Part shown: positions 32,896 through 43,633 of the stretch, one piece after another | Numbering within the stretch: position 1 is the stretch's first letter | How the letters are laid out: each line of letters starts with the position of its first letter | Position numbers and translations under genes: made by a program | Notes under the pieces: model-generated | The model's input: only the letters and a program-made list of their open reading frames with translations | What the model was told of the DNA's origin: nothing | Databases searched by the model: none | Assembly (NCBI RefSeq): GCF_029407905.1 | Contig: NC_073634.1 | Location: forward strand, 27,355,501 to 27,419,500 | DNA length: 64,000 bases | Source of the DNA: Bubalus kerabau | Lineage: Eukaryota > Chordata > Mammalia > Artiodactyla > Bovidae | Direction of reading: 5' to 3'

Positions 32896-34334
32896 GCCAG
32901 GCTCTGGGAGGCTCTTAGGGTAAAGCCTGGGACGGCACAGGCTGTGGACTCTGGGGTTTGCTGTGGTAGAATCTAGGAGGTCCGCAGTGACCTCGGTCAG
33001 CTGTGCTGAGGAGAAGGAAGCCAGACAGCTCACCGGCTGCCAGCCTTCTCAAGACGCGAAGGTAGGCAGCACCATCAGCGAGAGCTCCGCTAACTCGAGA
33101 CGCCAGCTCCGTGCCGCTCTGGGGCTGGCCAGCGCTCTGGATATCATTAGCTGATTTGTTCTGCTCTGCAGAATGTACTTTTCATATTTAGGCAGAAAAA
33201 AACAGCTTTCGGTCCTCGTGCCCTTTCTTCTGTGAGCTTAGCACATGGCCTGCTTATTATGAATTAATCCTCTAAAGAGCATGTTCATTATTCTAATTTA
33301 ATTGTGCTTCGTTTCAGAAAATAACTCAACCCAGCGCGGAATAAACTCCAACACTGATCGGTTTTCAAGAAGTTAACCTAAGACAAAATACTGCTAGAGG
33401 GCAGCAGCAATTTGGAATCATTAAAGGGAACCCATGTAAATAATAAAAACAAAACTAAAATGCAGAATTAAATTAAGGAATAGGAAATTAAATTTGTGAA
33501 TCTGATCTGAAATTGAGGCCCTATATGCACAGGCTTTACCCTGGCTTGGCTCTTTGCTCAGGAGGGCTGGGGTGGGAAGGTTCTGCAGAGGTTCCCAGCC
33601 CAGGGAAGCAGCCGACAGGAGTGCGCACACCAGCCTCACCTCCTGGGTGACAGCGTGCTGTCCTGGGAAGAGCGGTGTGGGCTCACAGGGCGTAAAGGGA
33701 CTTCCCTCCCACGAGGCCCTCTAGGAGGAAGATGAGAGCCGCATCATCTCACCTACTTCTGGATGACTTGCATCGAGTGCCAGTGACTAGAGAAGGAGAA
33801 CCAACAGCCTGCAGCTGAGAGGCTGCGCTGCCCCACTGGAGGCTGCACAGGAAATGAGGCAGATGGATGCAGGCTGGCTGCCCCGAGATGCTGAGAGCAG
33901 ACACAGGCAGAGTGGCCTCTCCAGTCCCGCTCCACCCCGGTGCTCCAGTCACCCTCCCACAGGTAACCCCGCTTGGGACAGGGACTGGGGTCTTGCCCCC
34001 TGCCCTAGCAGTAGCCCCTAAGTCCTAAAGACTATTTAATGTACAGATGCGGAGATGCAGATTCCAACACCAGACAAATAGTCATCTCGGCAGGTAAAGA
34101 GGGAAGAGAGATAAGTGGGGGGGTTGGGAGAGAGCAGACTTGCAGACTGCATGGTGTCTGAGGGCTAGGGTTACCAGGGGCAGGCTTAGCACCACGGCTC
34201 AGACTTCATTCTGTAGTTTACCAGGATTTTTAGACCGTGTTCCTAGGGTGTCTTCTCTCCTTCCTCCTGCCCCCAGCTCCATGCAGCTCTCTTCTCTTTC
34301 CCTCTCCTCCATTCTCCAAGGGGAAGGAGCTGAG
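32896..34334. other. Single-copy DNA with a candidate regulatory block
   Basis: No interspersed repeat or gene recognised. The block 33000-33400 is described separately. The rest is ordinary. Confidence 0.4.
33000..33400. promoter_or_regulatory. Candidate conserved element with CpG cluster
   Basis: 33030-33120 is CpG-rich against a CpG-poor background (AAGACGCGAAGG, CAGCGAGAGCTCCGC, AACTCGAGACGCC). It is followed by an AT-rich segment (33160-33400) with homeodomain-like words (TTATGAATTAATCC, TCTAATTTAATTGTG). Not a known repeat. The pairing resembles an enhancer, or a promoter or first exon of a non-coding transcript. A GAAGGTAGGC word at 33058-33067 could act as a splice donor. No protein frame is convincing. 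Confidence 0.35.
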
Positions 34335-34439
34335 CTTCCAGAGTCAAACAGGCTGGTTTGAGTCACGGTTCTTTCTCTTACTTAGTACTGGAGCTGAGGG
34401 TACTATCTCGCCTTTCCTCCCCTCAGTTTCCTCATGTGT
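34335..34439 (+). mobile_element. MIR SINE, left part (split by BovB)
   Basis: Sense MIR start: CAAACAGGCTGGTTTGAGTC, then TTACTTAGTACTGGAGCTGA and CCTCAGTTTCCTCATGTGT. The last 36 bp (34404-34439) are repeated at 36456-36491 with about five mismatches, the TSD of the BovB insertion. Confidence 0.78.
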
Positions 34440-36455
34440 TGTTGTTCAGTTGCTCAGTCGTGTCTGACTCTTCGTGACCCCATGGACGGCAGCATGCCAG
34501 GCCTCCCTGCCCTTCACTGTCTCCCAGAGTTTGCCCAAACTCATCTCCATTGAGTCGATGATGCCATCCAACCATCTCATCCTTTGTCATCCCCTTCTCC
34601 TCCTGCCCTCAATCTTTCCTAGCATCAGGGCCTTTTTCAATGAGGTGGCTCTTTGTATCAGGTGGCCAAAGAACTGGAGCTTCAGCTTCAGCATCAGTCC
34701 TTCCAATGAATATTCAGGGTTGATTTTCCTGGTTGGATCTCCTTGTAGTCCAAGGGACTCTCAAGAGACTTCTCCTGCACCACAATTTAAAAGTGTCAGT
34801 TCTTCAGCATTCAGCCTTCTTTATGGTCCAACTCTCACATCCATACATGAGTACTGGAAAAACCATAGCTTTGACTATATAGACCTTTGTCAGCAAAGTT
34901 ATGTCTCTGCTTTTTAATAAACTGTCTAGGTTTGTCATAGTTTTTCTTCCAAGGAGCAAGTGTCTTTTAATTTCATGGCTGCAGTCACCGTCCACAGTGA
35001 TTTTGGGCCCAAGAAAATAAAATCTGTCACTGTTTCCATTGTTTCCCCATCTACTTGCCATGAAGTGATGGGACTGGATGCTATGATCTTCGTTTTTTGA
35101 ATGTTGAATTTTAAGCCAGATTTTTCTCTCTCCTCTTTTACCCTCATCAAGAGGCTCTTTAGTTTCTCTTCACTTTCTGCCATTAGAGTGGTATCATCTG
35201 CATATCTGAGGTTGCTGATATTTCTTGCTACAATCTTGATTCCAGTTTAGTATTCATCCAGCCCAGCATTTTTCATGATGTGGTCTTTATATAAGTTAAA
35301 TAAGCAGGGTGACAATATACAGCCTTGATGTACTCCTTTCCCAATTTGGATCTGATCTGTTGTTCCATGTCCAGTTCTACCTGTTGCTTCTTGACCTGAA
35401 TACAGGTTTCTCGGGAGACAGGTAAGGTAGTCTGGTATTCCTATCTCTTGAAGAATTTTCCACAGTTTGTTGCGATCCACACAGCCAAAGGTTTTAGCAT
35501 AGTCAATGAAGTAGATGTTTTTCTGGAATTCCCTTGCTTTTTCTATGATCCAGTGGATGTTGGCAATTTGATCTCTGGTTCCTCTGCCTTTTCTAAACCC
35601 AGCTTGTACATCTGAAGTTCTCGGTTCACATATTGCTGAAGCCTAGCTTGAAGGATTTTGAGCATTACCTTGGTAGCAAGTGAAATGAGCATAATTGTAC
35701 AGCAGTATGAACATTCTCTGGCCTTGCCTCTCTTTGGGATTGGAATGAAAACTGACCTTTTCCAGTTCTGTGTTGCTGACATATTGAGTGCAGCACTTTA
35801 ACAGCATTGTCTTTTAGGATTTGAAATAGCTTGGCTGGAATTCCATCACCTCCCTAGCTTTGTTTGTAGTAATGCTTCCTAGGGCCCACTTGACTTCACA
35901 CTCCAGGATGTCTAGCTCTAGGTGAGTGACCACACCACTGTAGTTATCTGGGTCATTAAGGCCCTTTTTGTATAGTTCTGTGTATTCTTGCCACCTCTTA
36001 ATCTCTTCTGCTTCTGTTAGGTCCTTGCTATTTCTGTTCTTTACTGGGCCCATCTTTGCATGAAATGTTCCCGTGCTAAGTCACTTCAGTTGGGTCTGAC
36101 TCTGTGTGACCCCATAGACAGCAGCCCACCAGGCTCCCCCGTCCCTGGGATTCTCCAGGCAAGAACACTGGAGTGGGTTGCCATTTCTTTCTCCAATGTA
36201 GGAAAGTGAAAAGTGAAAGTGAAGTCGCTCAGTCGTGTTTGACTCTTAGGGACCCCATGGACTGCAGCCCACCAGGCTCCTCCGTCCATGGGATTCTCCA
36301 GGCAAGAGTACTGGAGTGGGGTGCCACTGCCTTCTCTGAAATGTTCCCTTAGTATCTCCAATTTTCTTGAAGAGATCTCTAGTCTTTTCCATTCTATTGT
36401 TTTCCTCTATATCTTTGCATCATTCACTGTTCTCTGGAACTCTGCATTCAGTTGG
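34440..36455 (-). mobile_element. BovB LINE copy 6, longest copy, carrying a Bov-A2
   Basis: About 1.75 kb of BovB on the minus strand, plus a nested Bov-A2. In protein order the minus strand shows the start of the RT domain (36053-35814), the segment containing WKRSVFIPIPK (about 35764-35731), the GVHQGCILSPCLFNLY motif (around 35340-35290), an intact YADD box (35204-35193) and the downstream region (35183-34804), then the 3' tail at 34440. Each lies in a separate short frame, so several frameshifts and stops break the gene. It is inserted in a MIR with an unusually long imperfect TSD. Confidence 0.94.
36073..36336 (-). mobile_element. Bov-A2 SINE nested in BovB copy 6
   Basis: Dimeric Bov-A2 in reverse: two GTGTCTGACTC-like blocks joined by AGGAAAGTGAAAAGTGAAAG. 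A perfect 12-bp TSD TGAAATGTTCCC at 36061-36072 and 36337-36348 delimits it. BovB sequence continues seamlessly on both sides, so this SINE is younger than the BovB. Confidence 0.96.
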
Positions 36456-36570
36456 TATCTCACCTTTCTTCACCTCAGTTTCCTTGTGTGTAGTAATAAT
36501 AATACCTACCACCTTGGTTAGTTACAAGGAGTAAATGAAATAAAGCAGCTGGTCCCAGCAGGCACACAGG
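36456..36570 (+). mobile_element. MIR SINE, right part
   Basis: After the TSD copy, MIR resumes: GTAGTAATAATAATACCTAC, CACCTTGGTTAGTTACAAGG, AGTAAATGAAATAAAGCAGC, the 3' core of MIR. Confidence 0.75.
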
Positions 36571-37284
36571 CATTTCTGCCATTTCATTTTCTGCTTTATC
36601 AGCAAGGGCCCCTACACTCTATACAGAAATACACACGCATGCACACATGTGCATACACAGGCTCTATCCTCATCAAAAGCCTTAGGCTGTGTTTCCAGAA
36701 CACCACAACTAGTTTTTTTGTTTGTTTTTTTTAACCAGTCACTTGACTGCTTGCCTTGATTCACAAAGGCAAACACTGAAATGTATGGCCATATTCCAGT
36801 ATCTTAGTGGTTTTCCATTTCTATCTTCATTTTGCAGTCTACACAAACAAATTAGTCACCTTACTCCCTTTTTTGAAACAAAAGGAGAGCGTAAGCAAGC
36901 AAAAAACTTATGTGCATAATTTAAGGGAGAGTGGTATTGATTGCTCAGTCCATTAAAATGGACTAAAAATATCAAACATGGAGATAACAAGGGCAGAAAA
37001 GGCTAACCGTCCTGATGAACTCCTTGGCTGCTTCCCCTGGTATCTCGTTACTAACTGCTTGTGAGAGGCGGTGATAGATCTCTTGCCCATCCCATGATCT
37101 GTTAGGGCACCATGATCTATAGCCGATCTTGGCCCCCCAAAAAACAAATCCAGTAACCTCTATCAAAGAAAAATTATTCACGACATTAGTTAAAGGTGGT
37201 TTAAACAGATTTTATTCCAAACGAGAGGGGGTGCTGCTGAAGTGGGTTTCTGTTAATGGAAAGAGATAGGGTTCAACTCCAGGC
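36571..37284. other. Single-copy DNA with an unexplained short frame
   Basis: No repeat recognised. A minus-strand frame (37181-36972, 69 codons) has non-repetitive, protein-like composition (segments such as IYHRLSQAVSNEIPGEAA) but no recognised domain. A minus-strand AATAAA lies at about 37208-37213. Either could be chance or a decayed processed sequence. Confidence 0.3.
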
Positions 37285-37287
37285 TGC

Positions 37288-37655
37288 TATTGTTTTTGTT
37301 GCTGTTTAGTTGCTAAGCCCAGAGAAGGCAATGGCAACCCACTCCAGTATTCTTGCCTGGAGAACCTCAGGGAAGGGGGAGCCTGGTGGGCTGCCGTCTA
37401 TGGGGTCGCACAGAGTTGGACACGACTGAAGCAACCTAGCAGCAGCAGTTGCTAAGTCATGTCCAACTCATTTGCGACCCCAAGTCATTTAGTGGACTAT
37501 AGCCCGCCAACTCCTCTGTCTATGGAATTTCCCAGGCAAGAATGCTGGAGTGAGTTGCCATTTCCTAGTCCAGGGGATCTTTCTGACCCATGGATCGAAC
37601 CCGGGTCTCCTGCATTGGCAGGTAGATTCTTTACCACTGAGCCACCAGGATAAGC
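37288..37655 (-). mobile_element. Bov-tA SINE split by a Bov-A
   Basis: Minus-strand Bov-tA. The tail begins at TGTTTTTGTTGCTGTTTAGT, resumes after the insertion with AAGTCATGTCCAACTCATTT, and runs to the head (GGATCGAACCCGGGTCTCCT, ACTGAGCCACCAGGATAAGC). The B-box complement GGATCGAACCC is near perfect. Interrupted by 37318-37446 plus the duplicated 10-mer. Confidence 0.93.
37318..37446 (+). mobile_element. Bov-A SINE monomer nested in Bov-tA
   Basis: Starts CCCAGAGAAGGCAATGGCAA and ends ACTGAAGCAACCTAGCAGCA with an AGC tail. A perfect 10-bp TSD AGTTGCTAAG at 37308-37317 and 37447-37456 lies within the host SINE. Opposite orientation to its host. Confidence 0.95.
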
Positions 37656-38626
37656 CTGCAACCCCAGAGATGACAAGGAAAAGCAGGAATTTATAGCCAA
37701 GGAGCAGGGTGGGATCCATGCATGGAAAATTACTAAGAGGATGCATCAGAGCTTAGGAGGGATTCTGGCTCAACAGACCTAACAGGACTCTTGCTGAAGG
37801 CAGGCTACGAGGATCAGACACCAGTTAGGGGGGTGGAGTGGATGAAGACCCCAACCAGATGACAAGTGTGATCAGATACCAAAAGCAGAGGATTGTGACT
37901 AAACTGACTCAGCAGGACTCCTGATAAACCTAGACAATGCAGAAATTAACACTGAAGCCCCAGAGTTAGGGCCTGATTGAGAAGAGAGTTCAGAAGAGCC
38001 TGAGTAGAGTCTGGTCAAGAAGAGGACCTTTGCCATCCTAGAGCGGCTTTGTGGCCAGATTCAAGACCAGCTGGAGACGCACTGTCCGTGGAAAGGAAGC
38101 TGGAGAGCCAAGCTCGGCCTGAGGCTTCCAGGAACCAGGTTGAGTTACCTGAAGTTAAGGACAAGGGCAGAAGGTCACAGTGGTGGCCTGCACTTAGATG
38201 GAGGGGCAAAGTCTGCAAAATAACCCCTAGGCCCTTAAGAAAAGGCCACCCAAATCTCTTAGATACACAAAACACATGGGAAAAGAGAGCTTCCAAAAGG
38301 GGCCTTGCCCACAGGACGCACCTGAAGGAGGTTAATTCTAGGAGGCTGGAATGAGCCTGGCTAGTTAAATGGTTTCTATATTTTTGAACCTGGATGAAAA
38401 CCTCTGCATCCAGAGGACAAACCTGTCTGCCCAGGTTGGCATCTGTGTGGGCACAGCCTCACCATTTGACCATGAAGTTCAAGTCATGTCTACCCAAAAG
38501 AAAAGCTTCCAAGGTGGCTGCATTTTCAAGGACCAAACTGGCTTCTCTCAATCAACCAAACTCCCTTCTATATAAAATCATGTTGCTCGGCTTATGTGAC
38601 CCACCCACACATAAAATCATCCATGG
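37656..38626. other. Unassigned DNA, possibly an old LTR-like sequence
   Basis: No family named with confidence. The stretch 37200-38350 (outside the SINEs) has a texture reminiscent of an old LTR or transcript-derived sequence, with many short CAGACC, CAGGACTC and AGAGCC words. No TSD or terminal TG/CA was identified. No coding frame. Confidence 0.3.
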
Positions 38627-38637
38627 ATTCCTTTCCT

Positions 38638-38838
38638 GGTGTGTAAGTCTGAAAGTCATTCAGTCGTGTCCAACTCTTTGCAGCCCCATAGACTATACGG
38701 TCCATGGAATTCTCCAGGCCAGAATGCTGGCGTGGGTAGCCTTTCTCTTCCCCAGGGGGTCTTCCCAACCCAGGGATAGAACCCAGGTCTCCTGAATTGC
38801 AGGCAAATTCTTTACCAGCTGAGCCACAAGGGAAGCCC
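38638..38838 (-). mobile_element. Bov-tA SINE, full length
   Basis: Minus-strand Bov-tA: CATTCAGTCGTGTCCAACTC, CCAGAATGCTGGCGTGGGTA, GGGATAGAACCCAGGTCTCC, CAGCTGAGCCACAAGGGAAG. A perfect 11-bp TSD ATTCCTTTCCT at 38627-38637 and 38839-38849. Confidence 0.96.
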
Positions 38839-38854
38839 ATTCCTTTCCTTATTA

Positions 38855-39085
38855 GATAATAATATTGCTGATAATACTAGTAAAAATAGTCAACACTCAT
38901 CAGGAGCTGGCTTATCAAACGTCTAAGATCTTTGTAAGAATCAGCTCATTTAATATTTACAACTGTGTGAAATAGGTATTATCGTCCCCATTCTAAAGAT
39001 GAGGAAACTGAGGGCCAGGGAAATCCAGCAACTTGCCCATTATAACAATAGAACATAGCAGCGCTAGGGTTTGAATCCATTTAAG
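38855..39085 (-). mobile_element. MIR SINE
   Basis: Reverse-complement MIR: ATAATAATATTGCTGATAAT, AATCAGCTCATTTAATATTT, GGTATTATCGTCCCCATTCT, AAAGATGAGGAAACTGAGGG, AACTTGCCCATTATAACAAT and CGCTAGGGTTTGAATCCA. Confidence 0.85.
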
Positions 39086-40269
39086 AATTTTTGGAAACTT
39101 AGCCAACCTTTTTACACACATACACACAAAGATTCTGGAGCCTCCTAACCATAATACAGCGCTTCCTGTTGGTCGGCAGCTCCCCGTCCACAAATCTATC
39201 CACAGTGACCCTAAATCTAGGCCACACAGTAAAGAGACTACACTGGACCTTCAGTGACTCACATCTGGAATGTTTTCAAAAATGCCTTCACACCACTTGC
39301 TCCCCTGGTCCTCATGGCTGGGTCTTCATGGTCATCCTTGCCCTTTGGCAAGTGCTGCAGCCTGGGTTCTGTGGGATGCATGGTTTATAGACAAGACCAG
39401 GCTTTATTCTGTTTCACGGGTCGGCCCCTTACAGCCTGTGAGGGCAACACAGGTTTGGCATCTGGGAGAATGTTCCTAGAGGAAACAGGCTTGTCAGTAT
39501 GCAGGTACTTGTTTAAAGTCCAGACCCTGGTTTTTAAGATACACATTTGCAGTGGGCCTATATACTGCGATAGATGAAAACAGAAACGGTTTTCTGGAGT
39601 ATCTGTATTATTAGATTTGACCTACCATCGAAACAGCAAAGAAAGAGTGGAAAATTAAAGGTGATTTGATATTAGCCTCCTATTCATATTAGAAAAAGTA
39701 ACTACTCTTGCGGTTTTCCTCACAGAGGTGTCTTTATTCATTTGACATGCCTTTAATAACTAATTCTAGTTGTCTGGTTGCCAAGAAAGATTTCCTACGG
39801 GCAGACTTGAAAGCGACTCGGAACTCTTTGCATGCCCGGCTTCAAATGATCCCAGAACAGCAAACATTCTGCTTCCCTCCAGACTTCTGAAGTGTGGGAA
39901 TAACATGAAAGAATGAACAAGAATCATTCTGCAGCCTGCCTATCCTCGGACTGAAGCTGGCTGGCAGAGGCTGTGGCTGGATCTACACGGACCAGGCATA
40001 GGGAAATTTGAAATAATCTCATGAATTTAATCTATGGAGTTCACCAAACCAAGTGATTTCTTTCAAGAAAAGAAATCTACTTTGGGGCCAGAATGATCCA
40101 GGTCAGTCATAGGCAGACTGAGTTTTCCTCTGCCTGTGTAGAACTGGAGTGGGCAGAGAAAGACAGGGAAAACCACAGCATCCCAACCAAGGAGCACATA
40201 CTATGAATATGTATGAATATTCACTATGGTGGTTATTTATCCATCTACGTATGCCATCATAAGTGGGTG
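39086..40269. other. Single-copy DNA with a candidate conserved element
   Basis: No gene or repeat recognised. The block 39580-39890 is described separately. Confidence 0.4.
39580..39890. promoter_or_regulatory. Candidate conserved non-coding element
   Basis: AT-rich 310-bp segment with dense transcription-factor-like words (TGTATTATTAGATTTGACC, TAATAACTAATTCTAG, GGTGTCTTTATTCATTTGAC) and several isolated CpGs (ACCATCGAAAC, AGCGACTCGGAAC, TGCCCGGC). Not a repeat known to me. The open frame 39708-39890 shows no recognisable protein. Constraint is inferred. Confidence 0.35.
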
Positions 40270-40410
40270 ATGTACATAAGCTCATCTAATCCTCAAAAGA
40301 TCAACAATCCTACCTATGAAGTGATTATTCCCATTTGACAGATGTGAACACCGAGCCTATGAAAGGTTATATGACTTGCCCAGGACACACAGTTTGGGAG
40401 GCAGAAATTG
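40270..40410 (-). mobile_element. MIR SINE fragment
   Basis: Reverse-complement MIR: AAGCTCATCTAATCCTCAAA, GAAGTGATTATTCCCATTTG, ACAGATGTGAACACCGAGCC, GACTTGCCCAGGACACACAG and GGAGGCAGAAATTGG. Confidence 0.8.
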
Positions 40411-41099
40411 GTTAGTTGCTCATCAAGCATCTCCCTGTTCCTTCTGGACTCTCTGCTAGATGCCATTCCCAGGCCCCCTTGCAGGCAGGTGCAGCCATAC
40501 GACTCAATTCTAACCAATAGCAACTGAGTAGAAATGGCATAAGCCATTTCCAGGTCTGGCACATAAAACCTGCCTGTACAACAGATTCTCTCTTCTCCCA
40601 CCCAATGGCTGAATGAGAGCGAGGAGGACCTGGAGAAGGGCAGAATCTAAATATGTAAGAATCTAAGATTCTCCATAATTGCTTTGAGCAGAGTGCCTTC
40701 CTCATCACTGCTCCTGCAGGAGAGAGTAATGTGAGCTGGAAATAATCTATTGTGTTAAAGCACTGAAGTTTAGTGATTGTTGGTTCCAGCAGAAAGCCTG
40801 AACTCTAAGACTCCAAAGTCCATGCTCTTGGCCCTTCCTTGTCTGGAACTGCACTAGGTCTAATCAACCCTCCCCAGGAGACATTAAGACCCTCTAACTT
40901 TTTCTGAGTCTCATTCTTCCTATCTATCTCTACCAGGCCTGAGATGGTGATTTCTTAGCTTTCCACTTTCATGTCTATGCAGACATATTCCTGGTTTTAG
41001 AGAATCTGATCAAAGCCACTCCTTCTGTCTCTCAGTTAATCCCTCCCCATGTGAGGCTCTGGACCTCTGTCTGTGATTCCTCCTCTCTCCCCGGGACTT
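40411..41099. other. Single-copy DNA
   Basis: No gene or clear repeat. 40440-40800 may contain very old LTR-like sequence ('tccataattgctttgagcag', 'aagcactgaagtttagtgat'), but it is too diverged to assign. Confidence 0.35.
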
Positions 41100-41295
41100 A
41101 TCAAACTGGTCACTAGTGTCTCTTCCACCCTTGCCCTGCCCCCTTTCTCTCAGCCACTGCTCTGCTCTGGTCTTCATCACATCTCACCTGATGTAATCAT
41201 AACAACCTCCAAACTTGTCTCGTCCCCTCCTTCCCATCTTCCTGTTTCCTCCAAAATGGATCTTCCTAAAATGGATCTGGTTCCAGCATCCTTTG
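41100..41295 (+). mobile_element. L2 LINE, left part (split by L1)
   Basis: L2-like order: CACTAGTGTCTCTTCCACCC, CTGCTCTGGTCTTCATCACA, TCTCACCTGATGTAATCATA, ACAACCTCCAAACTTGTCTC and AAAATGGATCTTCC. Resumes at 41813. Confidence 0.65.
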
Positions 41296-41812
41296 AATTA
41301 CATTTCCCCAGGTGCAGTCTAACAGTAATAAAAATGCAAATACCTTCGACCAAGTAATTTCACTTTTGTGAATTTACAGAAACACACACAAAGTGATTAA
41401 CATATGCGCATATTAACTGCATCATTGTTTGAAGTAGTAAAAGACTGGAAACATCAAAAGTCTGTCAGTGAAGTCTTGTTAAATAAACTATGGAGCACAC
41501 TGAGTCTTACCTAAAAATCTCTAGGATCTATGGTCAAGTGATGATAAGCAAGGTACAGGTTAAGTGTATACAACATGTTAATATTCGTGTTTTTAAAGTA
41601 CTGGGGAAATATATCTCCATATGTTTACAAAGACATGGAATACCTCTGAAAGAATGCACAAGAAAAACTGGTAACAGCATTTGCTTCCAGGAAGAGAACA
41701 GAGCAATTGGAAATCAAGGGTGGGATGGAGACTTACTTTTCACTGAATATACTTTTGTATCATTTGAAGAGTTTATTCTGAACATGGATTATTTTTGAAC
41801 ATTAAAACACAA
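41296..41812 (+). mobile_element. Old L1 LINE 3' region
   Basis: L1M-like 3' region: CCAAGTAATTTCACTTTTGT, TAACTGCATCATTGTTTGAA, AAAAGACTGGAAACATCAAA, TAAATAAACTATGGAGCACA, AGAATGCACAAGAAAAACTG and TCACTGAATATACTTTTGTA. Inserted into the L2 at 41100-42160. Confidence 0.7.
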
Positions 41813-42160
41813 CATGACCTGTTGGTACTTATTCAATGAAGTCCAAATCCTTTAGTCTGAAAGGAAAGACTCTCCAAGTTCTAGCTCCAACGAGTTTTTC
41901 CTGCTGGCCTTCTCATGCTACCACATGGCTCTCAGGACATTCCTTGTACACCCCCATCTCTGTGCCTTTGTTTAGAGCTCTCCCTCTCCTGGAAAGTCCT
42001 GACCCTGATCGGCAAGAACGCATCTCATCTATTATCATCTTCATTTTCTTTATAACTTTATACTATGGCCCTTGATCCCAGTTTTCTGTATGTTTGAGGT
42101 AGGTGTCTTTCCTACAAGATGGTATGATATTTTATACATAGAAAGTGTTCAAAATATGCC
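41813..42160 (+). mobile_element. L2 LINE, right part
   Basis: Continues L2: AATGAAGTCCAAATCCTTTA, CCAAGTTCTAGCTCCAACGA, TCTCTGTGCCTTTG, CCTCTCCTGGAAAGTCCTGA, ending with the L2 terminal TACATAGAAAGTGTTCAAAA. The middle of the 3' region is shortened. Confidence 0.68.
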
Positions 42161-43459
42161 AATGCCTTGAACCAAATTTATAATTTCACATGTCTCAGCC
42201 ACAGCTTCTAAGAACAGCTGAGATCACCCTTCCCCAAGGTAAGGAAGGAGCAGGATCTGGAATTTACCCCATCAGGGAGGGGGCTGGACTAGGCCAGTAA
42301 TACATCTCAGCCTGGGATGTTCTGCAAGAATGCATCTCATCCCCTGGTTTACTCCCAAGGTCACTCAGCTCTCTCTCTCTTTGTCCAAAGAGCCCCCAGA
42401 GTCAATGGTGCTGCTATGCTCAGAACTGAGCGCTGGCCCTGTGGAATCGGACAGGGGAGAGAGAGAGACAGAGAGAGACGTCCATTGCCCTGGACCACAG
42501 TCTAGGGTTTAAACTCAGTTGTCACTATTATTTGAAGCCTATTAAGTTTATTTATGTTCCAAAGCAGGTCCACTAGAGAAGGACCATCATAGTCATAAAT
42601 ATCAGGGCTGCTGTTCTCCAGACACAGCTGGGCCTGTGGGCCCCTCCCCTTCTCAGCTCTGCAGACCCCACTAACAGGCAGGAACCACACGCTCAGATGC
42701 AGGACAGCGCCCGCATCCTATCTGACCAATCCTGTCCACTCAGCCAGCACAACACATGCTCCTTCTGCATATCTTGGGTAGCTGGAGTGTGTCTGAACAA
42801 GACTCCGTGATCCGGGGGAGGGATGGCGTCTTCCAGTCCTACCCAAGTCATATGCACAAGGATCAGGAGCCCAGGGGTCCAGGCTTTCTCCTCAAAGAAC
42901 CATGGGGACACAAGGATGGGCACTGAACCTGGGCACATCTAGAAGTCCATAAGAGAACACAGGACCGCTGGATATGATGTCCTCTGAGTTCTTGGCTGCA
43001 CGGGGTTTTCATTTCATGTACCAATGTGGGTTGGAGGAGACCTTTTAGTCCTAAGAGCCAGTGTCTTCAAAGCATATCCCACTGTACACTGGCCTTGGGA
43101 GAGTCTCCATGGAAAAGTAAAGGATACCTTGTGGTCAGAAAAGTTTATGAAACACTAAATATACATTAAATCCTCCTCTGGGGAGAGTCACAATGTATAT
43201 TTGTATATTAAAGGCCCCTAGAAGTCCTGCAGTAGAATGTACTTTCAGGGTGCTCTAAACCTATTTGACAAAAGTATCCTTTTTTGGTAATCCTTATCAA
43301 CATCCCTTGATAGGAGTGTTACATGGAGTACGTTTGGGAAGAGCTGCCTTTAGAGGTGTGTAAGCAATTCCCTCCCTTCCTTTAGCAAAGCCTAGGAGGA
43401 GAAACTTCTCTAACTTTCCCTTCACCTGATCAGTCAGAGCATGCTCTGTTGGTTTAGAG
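42161..43459. other. Single-copy DNA
   Basis: No gene or repeat recognised. Contains a short GAGAGA run (42453-42478). Open frames have no recognisable protein features. Confidence 0.4.
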
Positions 43460-43633
43460 CAGTGGGTGTCAAAATGCGGTTCTGGATTAGCAGCACATTT
43501 AAATTTGCTACCACTGCAAATTTTCAGACCCCAATTGAACCAGATGCTCTGAGGGTGAGATCCAACGATTTGTGTTTTAACATGCCCTCCAGTTAATCTG
43601 GATGCAAGCTGTTAGTCTAAAGTTTTGGAAATC
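43460..43633 (-). mobile_element. MER5A hAT element
   Basis: CAGTGGGTGTCAAAATGCGG at one end, internal ACCACTGCAAATTTTCAGAC, CCAGATGCTCTGAGGGTGAG, GTGTTTTAACATGCCCTCCA and the other end CTAAAGTTTTGGAAATCTC. Complement orientation of the MER5A consensus. Non-coding. Confidence 0.75.
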
